A stretch of 64,000 bases of DNA, taken from the NCBI GenBank assembly GCA_045565995.1, contig JBJLEF010000001.1, forward strand, positions 124,001 to 188,000, given 5' to 3'. The notes below the pieces were generated by a model. The model saw nothing but the letters and a program-made list of their open reading frames with translations. It ran no database searches and was not told where the DNA came from. The stretch is from UBA721 sp002705165. Its GTDB lineage: Bacteria > Planctomycetota > Planctomycetia > Pirellulales > Pirellulaceae. Numbering within the stretch: position 1 is the stretch's first letter; each line of letters begins with the position of its first letter. A program made the position numbers and the translations under genes. Positions 43,233 to 51,949 of this stretch are shown one piece after another.

Positions 43233-44429
43233 CTATTTATTCTTTAATTTGGGGTCAAGTGCATCGCGGACACCGTCCCCAAGAAAATTGAGGGCAAACA
43301 GAGTCATTGCCAGAGCCATGCCAGAAAAGGCAATCATCCACCAGTAACTCTTCACAACCGTGATAACCTGCACACCCTCATTAACCAACAGCCCCCAGGA
43401 AATATCCGGCGCGTTGACACCCAGTCCCAAAAAGGAAAGAAAGGCTTCAAAACGAATAACCGCAGGAATAGTGAGGGTCAGGTAGACAATCACTATCCCC
43501 ATGACATTAGGCACTAAATGACGGAAGACAATTTGCATTCGCGTTGCACCGATTGTTTTGGCAGCTTCAATAAACTGCTCGTTTTTCAGTGAGATCACCT
43601 GCCCCCGCACAACACGAGCCATCGTTAACCAATAAATAGCACCAATGAGCAGGAAGAACACATGGATTTGTTCAATCCCATTGTCCTTAAGTGGCTCACG
43701 GATTCCAGGACTTGAAAGAAAGGACATAATAAAGATTACGATGAAGATAAATGGAATCGAGTAAAACACATCCACGATTCTCATCATGATGTTGTCCACT
43801 CGACCACCGAGGTAACCTGAGATCGCACCGTAGCTAACACCAATAATCAATGACACAAAGGTCGCAATAAATCCACAGGCCAATGAGACTCGAGAGCCCC
43901 AGAAAACACGGGCCAAGACATCTCGCCCTAGCTTGTCCGTTCCAAAGATGGAGGGGATACAGTAATCACCAAAGATCGCCATACGGATTTGGATCATCCA
44001 TGTGACAAGCACGCCGGGATTGTTCCAATACAATTTAATCGGATGAGTTTTTTCACGAGCCTCAATGAGAGAAAGCAACCGCGCATCTTCTTCTTCATCC
44101 TGGCCCTGGACCGTCAACAACTGTTCTTCAAGACCGGCCGTTTCCTCGTCGTAGATCTGAATATCTAAAGAGAATGAATCCCATTGAGGTGGTAACAACT
44201 CTCTATTTTTTACATCCTGATAAATCGGTGACTGCAAAGGCAACATGGGAGTCAACAACGCTAAAGTCACAATCACCCCCAAGATCCACAACGATGTCAT
44301 GGCTGCCGGGTTTCGCTTCAGTCGCTTCCAGCCATCAGCCCACAACGAGACCCCTTGCACGTCATGTGCTTCCCGAAGAATCTTTGTGAGCCGTTCTAGC
44401 TCAGATTGTTGATGGTCTGAAATCGACAT
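43233..44429 (-). CDS. oppC: Oligopeptide ABC transporter permease (OppC type)
   Basis: 398 residues; longer than typical OppC (about 300). After the first membrane segment (MTSLWILGVIVTLALLTPM) there is an acidic loop of about 80 residues (IYDEETAGLEEQLLTVQGQD) before FGTDKLGRDVLARVFWGSR (about 172). The permease core then has SLACGFIATFVSLIIGVSYG and the EAA loop IEAAKTIGATRMQIVFRHLVPN (about 290). Pairs with OppB; the long soluble loop probably faces the periplasm. Confidence 0.92.
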   Translation of the reverse strand: MSISDHQQSELERLTKILREAHDVQGVSLWADGWKRLKRNPAAMTSLWILGVIVTLALLTPMLPLQSPIYQDVKNRELLPPQWDSFSLDIQIYDEETAGLEEQLLTVQGQDEEEDARLLSLIEAREKTHPIKLYWNNPGVLVTWMIQIRMAIFGDYCIPSIFGTDKLGRDVLARVFWGSRVSLACGFIATFVSLIIGVSYGAISGYLGGRVDNIMMRIVDVFYSIPFIFIVIFIMSFLSSPGIREPLKDNGIEQIHVFFLLIGAIYWLTMARVVRGQVISLKNEQFIEAAKTIGATRMQIVFRHLVPNVMGIVIVYLTLTIPAVIRFEAFLSFLGLGVNAPDISWGLLVNEGVQVITVVKSYWWMIAFSGMALAMTLFALNFLGDGVRDALDPKLKNK

Positions 44430-44495
44430 GAAAGGGGTAATTAATGAAAGTTGTTTAATCTGTTGTTATTCGACAATGAATCGATCGTCTGATCG

Positions 44496-45419
44496 TTACT
44501 CAAGGTGAACCCGAGGATCGATAATGGAGTACGCCAAGTCGACCAGAGTATTCATCACGAACAGCAATACGGTGTAAGTAAGTAAGGCTCCCATAGCCAG
44601 CGTGTAATCGCGCTGAATGGCAGCTTCAATAAAGTGACTTCCCATTCCTGGAATGACAAAGATTCTTTCAAGAACGAGAGAACCGGTTAGAATTCCGGCA
44701 ATCGCAGGGCCCAAATAAGAAACCACTGGTAATAAAGCTCCTCGGAGACCATGCTTTAGAACAACCGTTCTCGGACTGAGCCCTTTTGCATAAGCCGTCC
44801 GGATATAATCATTCCCCAACACTTCTAACATCCCGGTACGAGTGAGACGAGCGATGTATCCAGCAAAAGGAGCTCCTAAACAAAAGGCCGGCAGAATAAT
44901 CTGGCTAATGTCTCCCCAGCCTGCAGCAGGAAACATTTGTAAGTTAAACACAAAGACCACAATCAACAGGGCAGCCAAAACAAAGTTTGGAATGGCAATC
45001 CCAAGTGTGGCTAGCAACATAAACGAATAGTCATAGGCACTATTACGTCGCACCGCCGAAACAACTCCCGAAGTCATTCCGATCGAAATGGCAAAAACCA
45101 TACCCAGAATTCCGAGGGCTGCCGAGACTGGGAAGCCCTGTGCCAACACTTCGTTGACAGTGAAGTCCTGCATTTTGAAACTGGGCCCGAAGTCCAATTG
45201 AACGGTATTCCAGAGGTGCGTGAAATATTGTTCCGAGATTGGAGCATCGAGATTATATCGTGCCTCAAGTCGTGCACGTACTGCCTCAGAAAGCACTCGT
45301 TCACCATTGAACGGGCCCCCGGGGATCTGACGCATAAGGAAGAAGGAGACCGTGAATACAATCCACACGGTCACAATCATCCAACCAAAACGCTTAAGCA
45401 AAAAAGTGAGTACCTGCAT
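44496..45419 (-). CDS. oppB: Oligopeptide ABC transporter permease (OppB type)
   Basis: 307 residues, six hydrophobic segments. Characteristic opening FGWMIVTVWIVFTVSFFLMRQIPGGPF, and the DPP/OPP permease EAA loop YIRTAYAKGLSPRTVVLKHG (about 200-220). The ATG shares its A with the stop of oppA (TAATG), so translation is coupled. Forms the heteromeric channel with OppC. Confidence 0.94.
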   Translation of the reverse strand: MQVLTFLLKRFGWMIVTVWIVFTVSFFLMRQIPGGPFNGERVLSEAVRARLEARYNLDAPISEQYFTHLWNTVQLDFGPSFKMQDFTVNEVLAQGFPVSAALGILGMVFAISIGMTSGVVSAVRRNSAYDYSFMLLATLGIAIPNFVLAALLIVVFVFNLQMFPAAGWGDISQIILPAFCLGAPFAGYIARLTRTGMLEVLGNDYIRTAYAKGLSPRTVVLKHGLRGALLPVVSYLGPAIAGILTGSLVLERIFVIPGMGSHFIEAAIQRDYTLAMGALLTYTVLLFVMNTLVDLAYSIIDPRVHLE

Positions 45420-47380
45420 TAATCCTCCGATCCTTCTGAATCGATCGAAAGTAAATGCAGAGGGTGGACATCTTGCAGATTGGCGGTAAAGCCATTAATG
45501 CGGGTATTCACCATATTGAGCGAGACATAAAAATAAATTGGAATGATAGGCTGTTCATCCATCAAAGTCTGTTCCATTTCTTTGAAGATGGCCATCCGCT
45601 TTAACGGATCAGATTCATACTTAGCTTTTTCAATCCCTTCGTCATAGAATGCGCTAGACCATTTGGTTTGATTATTAGGGCCGTCAGTTACGAACATATC
45701 CAGAAACGTATTAGGATCGGCGTAATCTCCAATCCAGCCCGAACGTGAAACCATGTAATCGCCAACCCGGAGGGTATCAAGAAATGTTCCCCATTCCAAA
45801 TTTCTCAAAGTGACATCGACTCCCAGATTCTTTTTCCAGTCTTGCTGAATGACTTCAGCAATATCGCGATGACTGTCCGCTGTGTTGTACAGGATTTCAA
45901 TCGTCGGCAACCCTTGACCATTAGGATAGCCCGCTGCGGCCAGAAGACGCTTCGCTTCTTCGACGTCATATTCACCGCAATAGGCACTCTGGTATCCATT
46001 CATTCCAGGTGGGACGAAACTGCGGGCTGGCACCTGACCACCTTTCACAACACTATCTACAATCGTTTGCTTGTCGATTGCCATATTCAAGGCCTTCCGG
46101 ACAAGTGGATTATCCAGCGGAGGCTTCGAGGTATTGACTCTGTAAAAGTAACAGGCCAAAAACGGAGTGGACACAAAATCATCACGTTCTTTGAGCAAGG
46201 GGATCAGTGTATTTGGTGGTTTTGTATCCCAATCTAACTGTCCGTTAAGGTACATATTAAGACTCGTGGTTTCCGATTGAATCGCCAGCACATCCACTGA
46301 ATTGAGATGCACATTTTCAGCATTCCAATAGGTCTCATTCTTCACTAATCGCAGGCGATCTCGAATACGTCGTTCCTTCAATAAGAAGGGGCCGTTACCA
46401 ACCATCTTTCCCGGCTTACTGAATTCGCGATCCCCATGTTCTTCTAAGTTTGCGCGATGAACCGGATGCAGTGGATAGAACGCAACTAATTCGGGAAAGT
46501 AAGGGGTAGGGCTATTTAAGGTGACCTCGAATTCATGAGGCGAATTCGCTTTGATACCAACATGCTCGAAGTCGAACAACACATGTTCAACAGAGATCAA
46601 TCCTGTCAGATCAAACTCTCCCTGATAGGAACTTACGAGTGTCTGTATCTCTGGATTGTCGATATTCTGTATCGTGAAAGCCGCTGTGAATATTTCGCCA
46701 TCCTGCTGAAACTCCACTACAAAAATAGCCGCTCCGGAAACACCCTCCTCGCCATCCCCATGGCTATCGTCTCCGGCCTGCGCTCCATCCGGCATCGGCC
46801 GAATAAGAGAAACGAGTTTACCTCGACGAATAGTTCCTCGAGGAAACATCTGACCGGGGACCGGACGGTCTTTCATCTCAATTTCAACCGGATCACCTTC
46901 CTGCAACTCGACCAACGCAAATTTGGAGCCATTCTTAGCATAGAACAATTGGTAGTTGTACTCCGAAGCTGTTTCGGGATGAAGGAATCTCATCCAGGAC
47001 CAGGCGAAGTCTTCGGCAGTGACTGAATCACCGTTACTCCATTTCGCATTTTCTCGAATGTGGAAAGTGTAGACTGTGCCATCTTCACTGACTTGATAGG
47101 AATCGGCCATCGCAACAGGCTTTGGCTTGGTCGGGGTTCGCCCTAATTCATCCGGCTCACCATCGGGCACACTTCGTAGCAGTCCCTCATAAAGAGCATT
47201 AATAACACGTCCCTCAGGAACACCTGTCGCTTTCGCCGGATCGATCGTCTTTACTTCGGTTCCATTGTTGAAGACAAATTCCGCAGGAGGTAACGTCGCA
47301 AGGTTGACAGCCCAAACGACGGAAAGACCGGCGAGGAGAATCAGAAGAAAAGGGAAATACTTGCGAAGTAATCGGGCCAA
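45419..47380 (-). CDS. oppA: Oligopeptide ABC transporter substrate-binding protein (OppA/DppA type)
   Basis: 653 residues. Start chosen at TTG 47380, which has GGGAGG 6 nt upstream and gives a clean anchor (RKYFPFLLILLAGLSVVWAVN); an ATG at 47452 would add 24 residues without a ribosome site. Family 5 motifs: VINALYEGLL, SYQVSEDGTVYTFHIRENAK, WSNGDSVTAEDFAWSWMR, VEVTLNSPTPYF-type EFEVTLNSPTPYFPELVAFY. About 120 residues inserted between the 'YAKNG' and 'VGIKA' regions (about 145-270, acidic, with DDSHGDGEEG) are not found in OppA of E. coli. No lipobox Cys; anchored by its N-terminus. Confidence 0.92.
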   Translation of the reverse strand: MARLLRKYFPFLLILLAGLSVVWAVNLATLPPAEFVFNNGTEVKTIDPAKATGVPEGRVINALYEGLLRSVPDGEPDELGRTPTKPKPVAMADSYQVSEDGTVYTFHIRENAKWSNGDSVTAEDFAWSWMRFLHPETASEYNYQLFYAKNGSKFALVELQEGDPVEIEMKDRPVPGQMFPRGTIRRGKLVSLIRPMPDGAQAGDDSHGDGEEGVSGAAIFVVEFQQDGEIFTAAFTIQNIDNPEIQTLVSSYQGEFDLTGLISVEHVLFDFEHVGIKANSPHEFEVTLNSPTPYFPELVAFYPLHPVHRANLEEHGDREFSKPGKMVGNGPFLLKERRIRDRLRLVKNETYWNAENVHLNSVDVLAIQSETTSLNMYLNGQLDWDTKPPNTLIPLLKERDDFVSTPFLACYFYRVNTSKPPLDNPLVRKALNMAIDKQTIVDSVVKGGQVPARSFVPPGMNGYQSAYCGEYDVEEAKRLLAAAGYPNGQGLPTIEILYNTADSHRDIAEVIQQDWKKNLGVDVTLRNLEWGTFLDTLRVGDYMVSRSGWIGDYADPNTFLDMFVTDGPNNQTKWSSAFYDEGIEKAKYESDPLKRMAIFKEMEQTLMDEQPIIPIYFYVSLNMVNTRINGFTANLQDVHPLHLLSIDSEGSED

Positions 47381-47750
47381 AAAACACCTCCCAGCTCGTA
47401 GTTGGCTTGCTAACGCAGAAGGACTAGTCTCAAACCTACGTAAGACCTCCATTGTGGTCGAATTTCAAACCGAATAACAAGCTTGAAAATACGAAGAAAA
47501 CATGAGTTATCAGCAAGAACTGCAAAAAATCTAATGATTCCAGTCGGTTGCAGATGATTCGCCAAAAAAATCGCCCGATTTCCCTTGATCCATTGCATAG
47601 ACCTGCCGAGCATTCGTCTTTTTCTGTCCGGTTCCATTTGAATTCCAATCCTAGGTGAGGTAGAAAATATTTTAGGAATGTAGAACGATTGGAAAATCCT
47701 CCTGAATATCTTTTCTCTGCGGATAGGTACTTTTAATACCGAAATTTACC
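47381..47750. other. Divergent intergenic region between oppA and the ArsR gene
   Basis: 370 nt with no supportable gene. It must hold both the opp promoter (minus) and the ArsR promoter (plus). A 10-codon frame (MSYQQELQKI) lies on the plus strand near 47505 but without a clear ribosome site. I see no convincing operator. Confidence 0.5.
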
Positions 47751-48278
47751 ATGGAAAACTACAACCAAAACCAACCACCACGCAATGCTACGACTGAGGC
47801 TACGAGCAACTCGGGGATTGAGTCTTCCGGGAAGACGCGGCAACATGAGTTCCGTGAATCACCCGTGACTCCCTCACGGGATCTTGCCAGCGATCTGATC
47901 GAAGTATTCAAACTTCTAGCCGATGAAACTCGTCTCCGCATTCTGATGTTGCTTTTGGAAAAAGGCGAACTAAATGTACGGTCTCTTTGTGATAAGCTTG
48001 ACCAAAGCCAACCAGGCGTAAGCCATCACTTATCACTGCTTCGTTTAGCCGGTTTCATTGAACGCCGTCGCGAAGGCAAGAGCAACTACTATCACGTTGT
48101 TCAGGAAAAGTTTGAAGTCGTTCTCTGCTTGTTATTCCGAACGGTGCCAGGTCGTCCTTCTTATCTGCAGTTCCGCGAGTTCCAAGTCGAGTACCATCCT
48201 CAGGTTTCTGACGTCATCGCTCGCACTGCAACACAGCCACGGGATGAATCCAGCATCACTTCGCCTGGCAGCATCTAA
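47751..48278 (+). CDS. ArsR-family winged-helix regulator
   Basis: 175 residues. A disordered N-terminus (about 1-45, Asn/Gln/Thr) precedes the winged helix: EVFKLLADETRLRILMLLLE (about 52-71), LNVRSLCDKLDQSQPGVSHHLSLLRLAG-type recognition (about 76-103) and FIERRREGKSNYYHVV (the wing). There are no CxC metal-site cysteines at the ArsR or SmtB positions, so it probably does not sense metal through a known site. Divergent from oppA, so it may regulate peptide import; this is inference. Confidence 0.87.
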   Translation: MENYNQNQPPRNATTEATSNSGIESSGKTRQHEFRESPVTPSRDLASDLIEVFKLLADETRLRILMLLLEKGELNVRSLCDKLDQSQPGVSHHLSLLRLAGFIERRREGKSNYYHVVQEKFEVVLCLLFRTVPGRPSYLQFREFQVEYHPQVSDVIARTATQPRDESSITSPGSI

Positions 48279-48403
48279 GGACCAACATCAGGATTGATTT
48301 GGATCACATTACGCGATTCCACTTTGAAATAACGAACTTTGTTCTCGTCATTTCCGCTGGCGTACCAGAAGAATCAGTCTAGTGGTTTTAGCGCGGGCCG
48401 TAA

Positions 48404-48904
48404 TTAGCCACTCGGGTACTGTCGACAGTATTCGTACAACGCCATGCATGTAGCCGTTGCAGCATTGTAGGAGAAAGGCATTCCCCAGACCGGGATTTCT
48501 ATTGTTGCATCTAATAATTGCAAAACGTCGTCGGTGATTCCATTTCGTTCATGCCCGATGACGAGCACACACTTTTGTGGAAACTTGTATTCGTGAATAT
48601 TGTGTGAATTAGAGGTTTGCTCAAGACCGATCAACGGATAGCCCGCTGACCTGAGCTTCTTCAGGACGGGAAGAAGCGAGCGGCGAATCTGCAGGTCGAC
48701 GTGTTGTTCACCTTCACGGGAAATCTTCGGATCAATTTTTACGCGACCACTAGCCACCACCGTTCCAACACCACAGCATGCTGCTGCCCGGACAATCCTG
48801 GCAACGTTCACATTGCTGCGCATCTGCGGCATCGCAAGAATTAATTCACGAGGCTTCTCTAACCTAGTGGGAGCCTTGTGACGCAAATGCACAAAGTCAT
48901 TCAT
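48404..48904 (-). CDS. TrmH/SpoU-family RNA methyltransferase-like protein
   Basis: 166 residues, a single SPOUT domain without an extra RNA-binding domain. N-terminal MRSNVNVARIVRAAACCGVG, knot motif CVLVIGHERNGITDDVLQLL and C-terminal IEIPVWGMPFSYNAATATCMALYEY match the family; the usual SLNVSVA is SYNAATA. It is expected to 2'-O-methylate a tRNA or rRNA ribose; the target is unknown. Downstream of the tRNA-Gln terminator on the same strand. Confidence 0.88.
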   Translation of the reverse strand: MNDFVHLRHKAPTRLEKPRELILAMPQMRSNVNVARIVRAAACCGVGTVVASGRVKIDPKISREGEQHVDLQIRRSLLPVLKKLRSAGYPLIGLEQTSNSHNIHEYKFPQKCVLVIGHERNGITDDVLQLLDATIEIPVWGMPFSYNAATATCMALYEYCRQYPSG

Positions 48905-48935
48905 GAAGTATTCTCAGTCGCAAAATTAGTGTTAC

Positions 48936-48973
48936 AAAAAAAGCCACCGAAACAAAGAGGTTGCTTCGGTGGC
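48936..48973 (-). terminator. Terminator of tRNA-Gln
   Basis: GCCACCGAA (48943-48951) pairs with TTCGGTGGC (48965-48973); on the minus strand the stem is followed by a T7 run. It lies 4 nt past the tRNA 3' end. Confidence 0.88.
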
Positions 48974-48977
48974 CATG

Positions 48978-49048
48978 TTACCCCACTAGGATTTGAACCT
49001 AGACTAAGTGAATCAAAATCACTGGTGCTACCATTACACTATGGGGTA
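48978..49048 (-). tRNA. tRNA-Gln (anticodon TTG)
   Basis: 71 nt. Acceptor TACCCCA pairs with TGGGGTA, anticodon stem AGTGA/TCACT around loop TTTTGAT (anticodon TTG, reading CAA/CAG), T arm CTAGG/CCTAG with TTCAAAT. 3' CCA not encoded. Followed closely by its own terminator. Confidence 0.94.
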
Positions 49049-49158
49049 ATCTCTTCAACTGCTAACAAACAGTTGAATGAAATATATATACCGAAAAATT
49101 GGATCTAGGAAAAGCTGACACTCGTCTGCAATCCACAATTCAATTCAGTTTTTTTGGT

Positions 49159-49830
49159 TTACGATTTTGAATCGCGGTTCATAACCGTAAAGGCCAGCTG
49201 TTCTAGTTCCATGGCCAAATCAACTCCGATTACACGCACTTGTGAAGGAACACTGATCGTCACCGGGGCAAAATTAAGAATTCCTTCAATCCCAACTTCC
49301 ACGACCTGCTCTACCACACCCTGAGCTGCATGCGAGGGGACGGCGATGGTAACTAGGCGGATACTCTGCTGCATCACAATCTTTGCCAGATCCTGAATGT
49401 GATAAACGTCGACCCCTTCGACTTGAGTACCAATTACTAGGTCATCAACATCAAAGGCTGCCACGATCTTAAATCCCTGATCGTGAAACCCTTTATAACG
49501 CAACAACGCACGACCCAGGTTACCAATCCCGATCAGGGCGACATTCCAGGCAGTATTGGTTCCCATGATATTTTTGATCGCTGCCACAAGTTCCTGGCAA
49601 CGATAGCCGACACCGGGGTGGCCGAACTGACCAAAATATGCCAGATCTTTACGAACTTGAGCATCCGTAACACCTAACAACCGTCCTAATTCCGTGCTAT
49701 TGGTCGTTTCCCTGCCATCCCGAATCAAATGCTGTACTTCGCGCAGATATAGACTCAGGCGGCCCACAACTGGTTTAGGAACAACCAATTCACCCTGATC
49801 GTTAAATAGTTTGGACTTGGACTCAGACAT
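49159..49830 (-). CDS. rex: Redox-sensing transcriptional repressor Rex
   Basis: 223 residues. Winged helix at about 18-80 (VVGRLSLYLREVQHLIRDGR, GVTDAQVRKDLAYFGQFGHPG), Rossmann domain from about 95 with ALIGIGNLGRALLRYKGF (NAD(H)-binding glycine motif) and FDVDDLVIGTQVEGVDVYH, ending GVDLAMELEQLAFTVMNR. Rex senses the NADH/NAD+ ratio and represses fermentative and respiratory genes. Apparently monocistronic. I did not find a convincing Rex operator in its upstream region. Confidence 0.95.
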   Translation of the reverse strand: MSESKSKLFNDQGELVVPKPVVGRLSLYLREVQHLIRDGRETTNSTELGRLLGVTDAQVRKDLAYFGQFGHPGVGYRCQELVAAIKNIMGTNTAWNVALIGIGNLGRALLRYKGFHDQGFKIVAAFDVDDLVIGTQVEGVDVYHIQDLAKIVMQQSIRLVTIAVPSHAAQGVVEQVVEVGIEGILNFAPVTISVPSQVRVIGVDLAMELEQLAFTVMNRDSKS

Positions 49831-50301
49831 GGCAAGTGATCTAAAAACGGTAAATTCTGTTCATTAGTTTTACAGCAAAACGAACAGAGATAGCAAATTA
49901 GACCCTATAAAATCAGGGTCTTCATAGCCCCTTCCGTCGATAATCGTTACAGTTTACCTAAACAACATAACAGCGGTTAAAAAACACCTAAAAGGGCAAT
50001 TCAATTCAAAACTCCTTATCTTACCCAGTTAGCCTGACCGAATTTAGATGCGGGTAGTCGTGAATAGATGAAATCTACGCTCAAGGTAAAATATTCGGGA
50101 TTCCGATAATTTTTTTACGGCCACCTGTGTACCAGCTTGAACAATTGCTTGGGGCATTCAGGATGTAGCCACCAAACCGTACCTGAAACCACTGGTCGGT
50201 TTGTTTCACTTGATGGATCAAGGTTGAGAGCCGCTGGGCGCTCAGCACCCATTTATTAACTAGTCCATTTAGTGAGCTTGGAATCACCGAAGGAGTACCC
50301 C
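49831..50301. other. Intergenic region between rex and the YTV gene
   Basis: 471 nt. Contains a 7-bp inverted repeat TCTGTTC/GAACAGA (49856-49862 and 49882-49888) near the rex start, and a long leader of the YTV gene with GAGCC...GGGCGCTC near 50230. No gene is supported. Confidence 0.5.
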
Positions 50302-51852
50302 ATGTTGAAATCACGTTGGAGCGTAACCAGCCTGGCAGTTGCTATCTGCCTGTTCCTACTGGACTCAGCTTCGGCTGGGTATCTTGGCCTTGCAAATTAC
50401 CGTAATTGCGGGATTGCGGAACCGGAGACTATTTGCGAGTCCCAAGTACAGACGCATACCATCATGCGTACTCGCCGCCGAGTCGTCTTTGATCAGCAAC
50501 AATACACGTGCTACAAGACAGTCTATGATACTGTCGTTGATACTAAAGACATCGATTGCGTGAAGTATGTCAACGAAACCAAAGTTCGTAACGTGAATTA
50601 CGAAGTGGCTCGCAAGGTCTACGAAACCAAGTACCGTGCCGTCAATTACACAACGACGCGGCCTGTTTGGGAAACCAAACAGCGGGTGGTCAACTACACG
50701 CAACGTCGCCCTGTTTGGGTAACAAAGACGAAGCAGATTCCATACTTTGTAGTTAAACCGGTTGTGGAAACCAAACAACGGTTGATTCATTACACGCTTA
50801 CTAAGCCTGTTTATGAGACAAAAACTCGCACTCATAGCTGGAATGTGACACGTCCAGTATGGGAAACCAAACAAAAGACCGTTAACTACACCGTGCCAAA
50901 GACTGTCTGGGAAACCAAACAACGAGTCCTTAACTACACGGTGCGAAAGCCGGTCTACGAAACAAAGACGCGAACTGTCACTCAAATCGTTCGTAAACCG
51001 ATTCAATACACCAAAACTATCCAAATCAAATCCGGGCACTGGGAAACACAGATTGTCGAATGCCCGGGACCAATTCGACGTCGGGTCGTACGTACGCCGG
51101 GTTGCTGGACATGGGATCCAACCTGCTGTCGCCGTATCTGGGTACCCGGATCCTGCGAAGTCGTTGAAGTACAATGTCCGCCACGTCAGATTTGCAAACG
51201 AATCTGGGTGCCTGAAATCTGCACTCAGGAAATCCCGTGTGTTAAATACGTTAACGAAACGGTTAGCAAGGAAGTTCCTTACACAACCTGCCGTTGGGTC
51301 AACGAACCCAAACAAAAGGTTTGCACTTACCGAACTTGCAAGGTTGTTCCGGAAACTAAGCAACGCGTTGTAAATTACCGCACTTGCCGGATGGTGACAG
51401 AAACGAAGTCGCGTGACATACCTTATACGGTTTGTCGGATGGTTAAGGAAAATAAGCAACGTACTGTAAACTACCGCACATGCCGCTTGGTTCGTGAACA
51501 AAAAGTTCGTCATTGCAACTACAAAACTCTACAGATCGTTGCCGAAACCAAACAAAGAACTGTGAACTATCGACAATGCAGAATGGTGAAAGAAACGAAA
51601 ACCAAACAGGTTCCTTACCAGGAATGCAAAATCGTCAAAGAGACCAAGACTCGTCAAGAATGCTATAGCGTTCGAAAGCCGGTCAAGTACACCAAGACCA
51701 TTCAGGTTTGCAAACGAGTACCACGCCAGGTGGCTTACACCGTGACACGCTGTGTACCTCGTGTAGTCTGTGAACAGTACCCGGTCACAATCTGTACGCC
51801 AAACCCATGCGGTCTGCTGCGAAGAAGCCTACTACGCGACTGCTGCTTTTAA
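50302..51852 (+). CDS. YTV-repeat cell-wall protein
   Basis: 516 residues from ATG 50302 with ideal AGGAG 6 nt upstream; an earlier ATG at 50272 adds 10 residues. Signal peptide MLKSRWSVTSLAVAICLFLLDS ending ASAG. The body is almost wholly 16-residue repeats of the type (K/R)PVWETKQRVVNYTxx (Pfam YTV), in two arrays of eight with a Cys-rich linker (ECPGPIRRRVVRTPGCWTW, CCRRIWVPGSCEVVEVQCPP). The second array has a Cys at position 2 of most repeats. YTV proteins are abundant cell-wall proteins of planctomycetes; the Cys array suggests disulfide cross-linking. C-terminus ends VTICTPNPCGLLRRSLL. Confidence 0.93.
   Translation: MLKSRWSVTSLAVAICLFLLDSASAGYLGLANYRNCGIAEPETICESQVQTHTIMRTRRRVVFDQQQYTCYKTVYDTVVDTKDIDCVKYVNETKVRNVNYEVARKVYETKYRAVNYTTTRPVWETKQRVVNYTQRRPVWVTKTKQIPYFVVKPVVETKQRLIHYTLTKPVYETKTRTHSWNVTRPVWETKQKTVNYTVPKTVWETKQRVLNYTVRKPVYETKTRTVTQIVRKPIQYTKTIQIKSGHWETQIVECPGPIRRRVVRTPGCWTWDPTCCRRIWVPGSCEVVEVQCPPRQICKRIWVPEICTQEIPCVKYVNETVSKEVPYTTCRWVNEPKQKVCTYRTCKVVPETKQRVVNYRTCRMVTETKSRDIPYTVCRMVKENKQRTVNYRTCRLVREQKVRHCNYKTLQIVAETKQRTVNYRQCRMVKETKTKQVPYQECKIVKETKTRQECYSVRKPVKYTKTIQVCKRVPRQVAYTVTRCVPRVVCEQYPVTICTPNPCGLLRRSLLRDCCF
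50611..50994 (+). repeat. Array A: eight 48-bp (16-residue) repeats without Cys
   Basis: Eight exact-length units, each opening K/R-x-V-(W/Y/V) and then (E/V)TK, for example RPVWETKQRVVNYTQR and KPVYETKTRTHSWNVT. Register is unbroken for 384 bp, and the third codon positions vary, so the repeats are old. KPIQYTKTIQ follows as a partial ninth unit. Confidence 0.9.
51286..51669 (+). repeat. Array B: eight 48-bp (16-residue) repeats with Cys at position 2
   Basis: Eight exact-length units such as TCKVVPETKQRVVNYR and QCRMVKETKTKQVPYQ. Position 2 is Cys in seven of eight units (Leu in TLQIVAETKQRTVNYR). The alternation of basic residues and Cys contrasts with array A, although both share the ETK and NYR/NYT core. 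A degenerate unit (CVKYVNETVSKEVPYT) precedes the array. Confidence 0.9.
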
Positions 51853-51880
51853 TTTAGCAGCCCACTTGATGCGCATACCG

Positions 51881-51915
51881 GGGGCACTGCTTGTTAGCAA
51901 GCGTGCCCCTTTTTC
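51881..51915 (+). terminator. Terminator of the YTV gene
   Basis: GGGGCAC-x-GCTTG / CAAGC-GTGCCCC stem around TTAG, followed by T5. Positioned 29 nt after the YTV stop. Confidence 0.87.
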
Positions 51916-51949
51916 TGTTGCGCAACGGAGCAGTTCAATGGTTGAGGCT

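Noticed and set aside
49856..49888. TCTGTTC/GAACAGA inverted repeat near the rex start as a Rex operator
   Set aside because: Rex sites have the form TTGTGAA-N6-TTCACAA; this differs in sequence and spacing.
50365..51513. A 382-codon frame antisense to the YTV gene
   Set aside because: It follows from the repetitive codon pattern of the YTV repeats; its protein has no start signal and is a periodic shadow rich in Leu, Phe, Asn and Arg.
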